Source of the DNA: Sphingomonas qomolangmaensis | Lineage (GTDB): Bacteria > Pseudomonadota > Alphaproteobacteria > Sphingomonadales > Sphingomonadaceae | Length of the DNA stretch: 64,000 bases | Assembly (NCBI RefSeq): GCF_024496245.1 | Contig: NZ_CP101740.1 | Location: 682,001-746,000, forward strand | Direction: 5' to 3' | In this document: positions 57,115 through 64,000 of the stretch, piece after piece | Position numbering within the stretch: the stretch's first letter is position 1 | Layout: each line of letters starts with the position of its first letter | Notes under the pieces: model-generated | The model's database searches: none | What the model saw: only the letters and a program-made list of their open reading frames with translations | What the model was told of the DNA's origin: nothing | Made by a program: the position numbers and the translations under genes

Positions 57115-58989
57115 TCACCCAAGCGTTTCGTCGTCTTCGTCCGGCAGCATCAGATTTGCAAGCCGCGCCTCCAGCCGGGCGCGCTCATGCACCAATGCTA
57201 TCTGCCGCGTATAGGCTTCGTCGGTGAAGCCAGTCTGTACCGCCAGTGTCGCTTCCATCAATGCGGCATCGACCCGGGGGCGTGCCACCATCACCGCGAT
57301 CGCCTCGTTCAGGTCGGCCATAGCCTGCGCCTCGTCGGCGTGACCCTGGGTGAACGTGAACGGCAGGCTATCGGCGCGCAACAAGTCGCTTGCCACCTGA
57401 TCGAAACCCGACCTCGCCAATATGGTGAGGACATGGCCGCTATCAAGCGCCTGATCTTCCAGTGCAACATCGATCACCGCTTCGAACAGGCGCGCAAGGG
57501 TGGCGTTGGCGAGCTTCAGGCTGCCCAATATCTCGATATGCCGCGCGATTTGCGCCGGATGGCGGATCAGCCCGGCGAGCACCGCGCGCGCCAGCACCGG
57601 GTCGATCCCGCCGGTGCTGACGTCGCGCGTGCCTTCGGTCGCGGGCGGATCGGGCAGCTTCCAGCCGCCGCGCCCCTTGTCGAAGCGGCCGCCGGAGCGC
57701 TGCGGCTGGAAGACGCGGCGCGGCGCTGGCTTTCGCGCGAACATATCGTCGAAGCGGTTGCGGAAATCGGCGTGATATTCGTCGCGCACGCCGGGATCGG
57801 CGATGCTGCTCGCGAGATCGGACAGGCGCCGCTTGAGCCCGGCGCGTTGTTCGGGGGTGGTGAGCGGCTCGGCGGCGACTTCGTGGCTCCAGAGCCGATC
57901 TACCAAGGGCTGCGCCTTGGCGACCAGCGCCTCGAACGCGGCGGGGCCGGCGGCGCGCACCAGATCGTCGGGGTCCTGGCCCTGCGGGAGCGTGACGAAG
58001 GCGAGGCTTCGCCCCGGCGCGAGCATCGGCATCGCGCGTGTCGCGGCGCGGATCGCCGCCTTCTGCCCCGCCGAGTCGCCGTCGAAGCACAGCAAGGGCA
58101 CGTCGGTCATCCGCCAGAGCCGTTCGAGCTGTGATTCGGTCATCGCGGTGCCCAAGGGTGCAACCGCCTCGCCGAACCCCGCCTGCGCCAGCGCGATGAC
58201 GTCCATATAGCCCTCGACCGCGATCACCCGGTTGGCTTTCCGCGCGGCGGGCTGGGCGAGGTCGAGATTGTAGAGATTGCGCCCCTTGTCGAAGAGCGGG
58301 GTTTCGGGGGAGTTGAGATATTTGGGCTCGCCATCACCGATGATCCGTCCGCCGAACGCGATCACCCGCCCGCGCGGATCGCGGATCGGGATCATCAGTC
58401 GTCCGCGAAACCGGTCATAGGGCTCCTTGTCCTCTACCTGGATCAGCAGCCCGGCCTCGATCAGCAGCGGATCGCCATAGTCCTTGAGCGCGGCGCGCAG
58501 CTTGCCGCGGCTGTCGGGCGCGAACCCCAGCCCGAAGGTCGCGGCGGTCGCGGCGTTGATCCCGCGCCGTTCGAGCAGCCCCCGCGCCTCGCCGCCGCCC
58601 TGGCCGTGCAATTGTTCGGTGAACCAGGCGGCGGCGTCGGCCATCACCTCGTGCAGCCCCTTGGCGCGCTCGGCACGCTCGGCCGAGCGCTTGTCGGCGG
58701 CGGGCACGTCGAGCCCGGCGACGCCCGCGAGCTCCTTGACCGCGTCCATGAAGGGCAGGCCCTGATGATCGGTCATCCACCGGATCGCATCGCCATGCGC
58801 GCCGCAGCCGAAGCAATGGTAGAAGCCCTTGTCGTCGTTGACGTAGAAGCTCGGGGATTTTTCGTTGTGGAACGGACAGCACGCGCGGAACTCGCGGCCC
58901 GCGCGCTGGAGCTTTACGGTGCACGCGACGAGGCTCGACAGCGTGGTGCGGGCGCGGAGTTCGTCGAGGAAGGCTGGGGTTAGGGTCAA
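57115..58989 (-). CDS. dnaG: DNA primase
   Basis: 624 residues. Zinc-ribbon CHC2 domain (CCPFHNEKSPSFYVNDDKGF and YHCFGCGAHGD, about 37-68), the primase catalytic core, Toprim (VIAVEGYMDVIALAQAG, LLCFDGDSAGQKAA) and a C-terminal DnaB-binding helical domain. Makes RNA primers for replication. No ATG fits; TTG 58989 gives the family start LTPAFLDELRARTTL and overlaps the DUF559 gene stop (TTGA). Confidence 0.96.
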   Translation of the reverse strand: MTLTPAFLDELRARTTLSSLVACTVKLQRAGREFRACCPFHNEKSPSFYVNDDKGFYHCFGCGAHGDAIRWMTDHQGLPFMDAVKELAGVAGLDVPAADKRSAERAERAKGLHEVMADAAAWFTEQLHGQGGGEARGLLERRGINAATAATFGLGFAPDSRGKLRAALKDYGDPLLIEAGLLIQVEDKEPYDRFRGRLMIPIRDPRGRVIAFGGRIIGDGEPKYLNSPETPLFDKGRNLYNLDLAQPAARKANRVIAVEGYMDVIALAQAGFGEAVAPLGTAMTESQLERLWRMTDVPLLCFDGDSAGQKAAIRAATRAMPMLAPGRSLAFVTLPQGQDPDDLVRAAGPAAFEALVAKAQPLVDRLWSHEVAAEPLTTPEQRAGLKRRLSDLASSIADPGVRDEYHADFRNRFDDMFARKPAPRRVFQPQRSGGRFDKGRGGWKLPDPPATEGTRDVSTGGIDPVLARAVLAGLIRHPAQIARHIEILGSLKLANATLARLFEAVIDVALEDQALDSGHVLTILARSGFDQVASDLLRADSLPFTFTQGHADEAQAMADLNEAIAVMVARPRVDAALMEATLAVQTGFTDEAYTRQIALVHERARLEARLANLMLPDEDDETLG

Positions 58990-59444
58990 CCCTCATGCCC
59001 CGGGTTATTGGACATTCCCTCCCCCGACCCCTCCCGCAAGCGGGAGGGGGGAAGCTGGTTCCCCTCCCGCTCGCGGGAGGGGCTAGGGGAGGGCGTGTCA
59101 CCGAGCACGCGTACAATTTCGCCCACTACGCCTTCGATCCGTTCAATCACATCGTTGTTCCAGAACCGTAGGACACGATAGCCTTGCGCCTCGAGATATG
59201 CTGTCCGCCGGGCGTCTTTCGCCGACTGTGCTTCATGCTGACCGCCATCGACCTCGATGATCAGCTTTGCCGAGCGCGACACGAAGTCACAGATGCACGG
59301 CCCGATCGGAAACTGCCGATTGAAGCGCACGCCCGCGACTTTGCGAGCGCTCAACTGCTGCCAGAGCAAGCGTTCTGCCTCGGTGGCGTTGGTGCGCAAT
59401 TCGCGGGAGCGCGCGGTGGGGCGGTCATATGCCTTGTCCAACAT
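58986..59444 (-). CDS. DUF559 (Vsr/restriction-fold) endonuclease-like protein with repeat-encoded tail
   Basis: 152 residues. About 1-115 form the DUF559 domain: NATEAERLLWQQL, AGVRFNRQFPIGPCICDFV and LIIEVDGGQHEAQSAKDARR, with D...E-x-D-G-x-Q-H resembling the PD-(D/E)xK/Vsr nuclease site. Function of the family is unproven. The C-terminal about 35 residues (containing SPSREREG and PPSRLREGSGEGMS) are translated palindromic repeat, the same peptide type as in CarA and the cyclo-ligase. The gene is wedged between yqeY and dnaG and has repeats at both ends, suggesting insertion. Confidence 0.82.
   Translation of the reverse strand: MLDKAYDRPTARSRELRTNATEAERLLWQQLSARKVAGVRFNRQFPIGPCICDFVSRSAKLIIEVDGGQHEAQSAKDARRTAYLEAQGYRVLRFWNNDVIERIEGVVGEIVRVLGDTPSPSPSREREGNQLPPSRLREGSGEGMSNNPGHEG
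59011..59100. repeat. Tandem palindromic repeat arms at the 3' end of the DUF559 gene
   Basis: Two units: CCCTCCCGC-AA-GCGGGAGGG (59029-59049 region) and CCCCTCCCGC-TC-GCGGGAGGGG followed by CTAGGGGAGGGCGTGTC (59060-59099). Same family as 25413 and 60699. They form the coding sequence of the nuclease C-terminus. Confidence 0.85.
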
Positions 59445-59482
59445 GCCCTCCCCCGACCCCTCCCGCCAGCGGGAGGGGAGTT
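59443..59482. repeat. Single palindromic repeat unit at the 5' end of the DUF559 gene
   Basis: CATGCCCTCCCCCGACCCCT then CCCGCCAGCGGGAGGGGAG. It spans the ATG of the DUF559 gene and lies 33 bases from the yqeY stop. With the units at 59011-59100 it brackets the nuclease gene. Confidence 0.8.
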
Positions 59483-59514
59483 ATGTCAAAGATGCTCCGG
59501 CGAGCGGCAGCACT

Positions 59515-59967
59515 TTACCCCAACGCCGCCTTCACCGCGCCGCTTGCCTTGCTCATGTCGAGCGTCATCGCATGCCGCGCCTTCAGCTCGGCCATCACCC
59601 GGCCCATGTCCTTCATGCCGGTAGCGCCAAGCTCCGCCTTGATGGCCTCGACCGCAGCCGCGGTCTCGGCCGCGTCCATCTGGCGCGGCAGGAAGCGTTC
59701 GATCACCACGACTTCGGCGGCTTCGGCGTCGGCGAGTTCCTGGCGGTCGCCCTTTTCGAACATCTCGATCGATTCGCGGCGCTGCTTCACCATCTTCTGC
59801 AGCACTTCGACCACCAGCACGTCGTCGTCGTCGGGCGATGCGCCGGTGCGCGCTTCGATGTCGCGGTTCTTGATCGCGCTCTGGATCAGGCGGATCGTGC
59901 CGGTGCTAGCCTTGTCGCCGCCCTTCATCGCGGTGATGAGGGCGGTCTTGATGTCGTCGCGAATCAT
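59515..59967 (-). CDS. GatB/YqeY domain-containing protein
   Basis: 150 residues, all-helical. Typical YqeY features: KTALITAMKGGDKASTGTIRLIQSAIKN, VLQKMVKQRRESIEMFEKGDRQELADAE and the C-terminal MGRVMAELKAR. The tail domain is shared with GatB of the amidotransferase and may bind tRNA. It commonly precedes dnaG and rpoD. Divergent from carA; the 140-base gap between them holds no obvious element. Confidence 0.9.
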   Translation of the reverse strand: MIRDDIKTALITAMKGGDKASTGTIRLIQSAIKNRDIEARTGASPDDDDVLVVEVLQKMVKQRRESIEMFEKGDRQELADAEAAEVVVIERFLPRQMDAAETAAAVEAIKAELGATGMKDMGRVMAELKARHAMTLDMSKASGAVKAALG

Positions 59968-60107
59968 GTATGGGCCTCTCGTGCGGGCAAGCCGGAGAGC
60001 CTAGCGGATGCGCGGTTGTTCGTCACCGGTTGACGGGGCGGGACCGGGGGTCTAGCCCGACCGCTTAGCGACATCGCTGGAACCAACACACCGGAGTGCC
60101 CCCGTCC

Positions 60108-61426
<1,319 letters not shown>

Positions 61427-61430
<4 letters not shown>

Positions 61431-61726
61431 TAGATGCTATGCTGCTTCTAGCGCTTTCACAGCATGTTGCTCTCGGGCCTGTCGAGAGTTGGAAACACGC
61501 CAATCAAACCGAACGGCGCGCGACGGTTCTTGCGATCACGCAAAGGTGTGAGCTTCCCCCGGCAGCAATAGAGCTTCTAAGCGGCGGCGAAGTCGTGATC
61601 CAGCCACCACAAGATGCACGTTACGAAGCTGTGGCGTGCATGATGGAGCAGATTGGCACACAAATCGGCTTCTCCAAGGTCGGCTTCCTCGGCAACGAGC
61701 AAGTCGCGGAAGAAAAGAAGAAATAA
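61427..61726 (+). CDS. Small gene of unknown function between carA and carB
   Basis: 99 residues. GTG 61427 overlaps the carA stop and its own stop overlaps the carB ATG by one base. Hydrophobic N-terminus ([13 protein letters not shown]) might be a weak signal sequence; then a hydrophilic domain with two Cys (QRCELPP, VACMMEQ) and a lysine-rich end. GC is about 56 percent by my count, lower than carA and carB. No family recognised. Confidence 0.6.
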
Positions 61727-64000
61727 TGCCCAAACGCACCGACATCTCCTCGATCCTCGTCATCGGCGCGGGGCCGATTGTCATCGGCCAGGCCTGTGAG
61801 TTCGACTATTCGGGCACGCAGGCGATCAAGGCGCTCAAGGAAGAGGGCTATCGCATCGTCCTGGTCAATTCGAACCCGGCGACGATCATGACCGATCCCG
61901 ACCTCGCCGACGCCACCTATGTCGAGCCGATCACCCCCGAGATCGTTGCAAAGATCATCGCCAAGGAGCGCCCCGATGCGGTGCTGCCGACGATGGGCGG
62001 GCAGACCGCGCTCAACACCGCGCTGGCGCTCGCGCAGGACGGCACGCTCGAAAAATACGGCGTCCAGATGATCGGCGCCGATGCCGAGGCCATCGACAAG
62101 GCCGAGGACCGGATCAAGTTCCGCGACGCGATGGACCGGATCGGCCTCGAAAGCGCGCGGTCGCGGATCGCGCATACCGTCGACGAGGCGCTGGCCGCGA
62201 TCGAGCATACCGGGCTGCCCGCGATCATCCGCCCGAGCTTCACCTTGGGCGGCACCGGCGGCGGCGTGGCCTACAACCGCGAGGAGTTCGTCGAGATCGT
62301 CCGCAGCGGGCTCGACGCCAGCCCGACGACCGAGGTGCTGATCGAGGAATCTTTGCTCGGCTGGAAAGAGTTCGAAATGGAGGTCGTCCGCGACAAGGCG
62401 GACAATTGCATCATCGTGTGCGCGATCGAGAATATCGATCCGATGGGGGTGCATACCGGCGATTCGATCACCGTCGCCCCCGCGCTGACGCTGACCGACA
62501 AGGAATATCAGATCATGCGCAACGCCAGCATCGCGGTGCTGCGCGAGATCGGCGTCGAAACCGGCGGATCGAACGTCCAGTTCGCGGTGAACCCCGCCGA
62601 TGGCCGCTTGATCGTGATCGAGATGAACCCGCGCGTGTCGCGCTCGTCGGCGCTGGCGAGCAAAGCGACGGGCTTCCCGATCGCCAAGGTCGCGGCCAAG
62701 CTGGCGGTGGGCTACACGCTCGACGAGATCACCAACGACATCACCGGCGCGACTCCGGCGGCGTTCGAGCCGACGATCGACTATGTCGTCACCAAGATCC
62801 CGCGCTTTGCGTTCGAGAAGTTCAAGGGCGCCGAGGAAGTGCTGTCGACCGCGATGAAATCGGTCGGCGAAGTGATGGCGATCGGCCGCAGCATCCACGA
62901 GAGCATGCAGAAGGCATTGCGCGGGCTCGAGACCGGGCTGTCGGGCTTCAACGATGTCGACCGGCTGATCGGTGCCCCTCGCGCGGAAATCGAGGCGGCG
63001 CTTTCGGTGGCCACGCCCGACCGGCTGCTGGTCGCGGCGCAGGCGCTGCGCGAGGGCATGACCGTTGCCGAAGTGCATGCGATCGCCAAATACGACCCCT
63101 GGTTCCTCGCGCGGATCGAAGAGATCGTGCTTGCCGAGAACGAGGTGCGCGCGGGCGGCCTGCCACGTGACGCGGCGGGCATGCGCCGGCTGAAGGCGAT
63201 GGGCTTCAGCGACAAGCGGCTCGCCTATCTGGCGCTGCAATCGGCGAACCTTCGCGGCGGCAGCGAGCGCTCGATCGCGCGCGGATCGGGGCTGATCCAC
63301 GAGGCGGTGGTCGCGATGACCGGCGGCGTGACCGAGAAGGAAGTGCGCGCGCTGCGCCACAAGCTGGGGGTGCGTCCGGTCTTCAAGCGGATCGACACCT
63401 GCGCCGCCGAGTTCGACGCCAAGACGCCCTATATGTACTCGACCTATGAAGGTCCGAGCTTCGGCGAGCCCGAATGCGAGAGCATGCCCACCTCCGCCAA
63501 GAAGATCGTGATCCTGGGCGGCGGACCCAACCGGATCGGGCAGGGGATCGAGTTCGATTATTGCTGCTGTCACGCCTGCTTCGCGCTGGCCGACGCCGGC
63601 TATGAAACGATCATGGTCAACTGCAACCCCGAGACCGTCAGCACCGATTACGACACCAGCGACCGGCTGTATTTCGAGCCGCTGACCGCCGAGGACGTGC
63701 TCGAAGTGCTCGAGGTCGAGAAGAGCAACGGCACGTTGGTAGGGGTAATCGTCCAGTTCGGCGGCCAGACCCCGCTCAACCTGGCACAGGCGCTCGAGGA
63801 TGCGGGGATCCCGATCCTGGGCACCAGCCCCGACGCGATCGACCTGGCCGAGGATCGCGAGCGCTTCGCCGCGCTGATCGCCAAGCTCAAGCTGCAACAG
63901 CCGGCCAACGGCATCGCGCGCAGCCGCGAGGAGGCGATCGCGGTGGCCGAACGCATCGGCTATCCGGTGCTGATGCGCCCGAGCTATGTGCTCGGCGGGC
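61726..64000 (+). CDS. carB: Carbamoyl-phosphate synthase large subunit, 3' end cut by window
   Basis: 758 complete codons of a protein usually about 1,070-1,110 long. Synthesises carbamoyl phosphate from bicarbonate, ammonia and two ATP. First ATP-grasp half ([64 protein letters not shown]), oligomerisation domain, and the beginning of the second half ([32 protein letters not shown]). The reading frame is uninterrupted to the window edge at the second ATP-grasp region (MRPSYVLGG). Confidence 0.97.
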   Translation, partial: MPKRTDISSILVIGAGPIVIGQACEFDYSGTQAIKALKEEGYRIVLVNSNPATIMTDPDLADATYVEPITPEIVAKIIAKERPDAVLPTMGGQTALNTALALAQDGTLEKYGVQMIGADAEAIDKAEDRIKFRDAMDRIGLESARSRIAHTVDEALAAIEHTGLPAIIRPSFTLGGTGGGVAYNREEFVEIVRSGLDASPTTEVLIEESLLGWKEFEMEVVRDKADNCIIVCAIENIDPMGVHTGDSITVAPALTLTDKEYQIMRNASIAVLREIGVETGGSNVQFAVNPADGRLIVIEMNPRVSRSSALASKATGFPIAKVAAKLAVGYTLDEITNDITGATPAAFEPTIDYVVTKIPRFAFEKFKGAEEVLSTAMKSVGEVMAIGRSIHESMQKALRGLETGLSGFNDVDRLIGAPRAEIEAALSVATPDRLLVAAQALREGMTVAEVHAIAKYDPWFLARIEEIVLAENEVRAGGLPRDAAGMRRLKAMGFSDKRLAYLALQSANLRGGSERSIARGSGLIHEAVVAMTGGVTEKEVRALRHKLGVRPVFKRIDTCAAEFDAKTPYMYSTYEGPSFGEPECESMPTSAKKIVILGGGPNRIGQGIEFDYCCCHACFALADAGYETIMVNCNPETVSTDYDTSDRLYFEPLTAEDVLEVLEVEKSNGTLVGVIVQFGGQTPLNLAQALEDAGIPILGTSPDAIDLAEDRERFAALIAKLKLQQPANGIARSREEAIAVAERIGYPVLMRPSYVLGG

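Noticed and set aside
61621..63897. 758-codon open frame on the minus strand opposite carB
   Set aside because: Antisense shadow of a GC-rich gene; Arg/His/Gln-rich, no domain, and carB is unmistakable on the plus strand.

Overview
The window looks like a core chromosomal stretch of a GC-rich alphaproteobacterium, most likely Sphingomonadales (Sphingomonas-like). The basis is the overall gene content (a nuoA-N operon carrying small extra genes, zapA-6S RNA-formyl-THF cyclo-ligase, tkt-gap-pgk-fba, yqeY-dnaG-rpoD, DUF2842, DUF1467), the frequent TTG and GTG starts, and promoter motifs of the alphaproteobacterial EcfG type. I see no prophage, insertion sequence, CRISPR array, tRNA or rRNA gene. 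Both edges cut genes: an M24 peptidase at the left and carB at the right. No gene-free stretch exceeds about 190 bases.

Layout. 1-7.9 kb: M24 peptidase, PAP2 phosphatase, lipid kinase, then a stress-type block (alpha/beta hydrolase, two disordered small proteins, DUF892 protein, a PAS-LuxR regulator, GlsB/YmgE and glycine-zipper proteins). Several of these have GGAAC-N16-GGTT promoters. 7.9-14 kb: two micro-ORFs with a 13-nt Shine-Dalgarno, SirB1, ahpC-ahpF and a secreted GH3 beta-glucosidase. 14-15.7 kb: DUF2842, 5-formyl-THF cyclo-ligase, 6S RNA, zapA. 15.8-23 kb: central carbon genes tkt, gap, pgk, fba with a MOSC gene, a stress-type membrane protein and thiE. 23-26.4 kb: L,D-transpeptidase, M23 peptidase, efp, suhB-like phosphatase. 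26.5-42.7 kb: the complete 14-gene complex I operon nuoABCDEFGHIJKLMN, interrupted by three short genes of unknown function and two palindromic repeats. It is followed by birA, coaX, an RNase J gene and DUF1467. 46.4-55 kb: a large membrane coiled-coil protein, a degenerate Hpt domain, a MoxR/VWA pair split by a CHAP hydrolase and a GT-C glycosyltransferase, and a Phd-like/PAS fusion. 55-64 kb: rpoD, dnaG, a DUF559 nuclease, yqeY, then carA, a small gene and carB.

The most striking feature is a set of dispersed palindromic repeats. One family (hairpin core CCCCTCCCGC/GCGGGAGGGG) lies between genes, but also sits in frame inside two housekeeping enzymes, carA and 5-formyl-THF cyclo-ligase, and encodes the C-terminal tail of the DUF559 nuclease. 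All three proteins read it in the same frame, giving nearly the same peptide. Two larger copies contain an inner three-way junction whose stem sequences differ completely while the fold is kept, with one C-rich and one G-rich loop in each. This resembles the Rickettsia palindromic element phenomenon and is the best candidate here for an under-described system.
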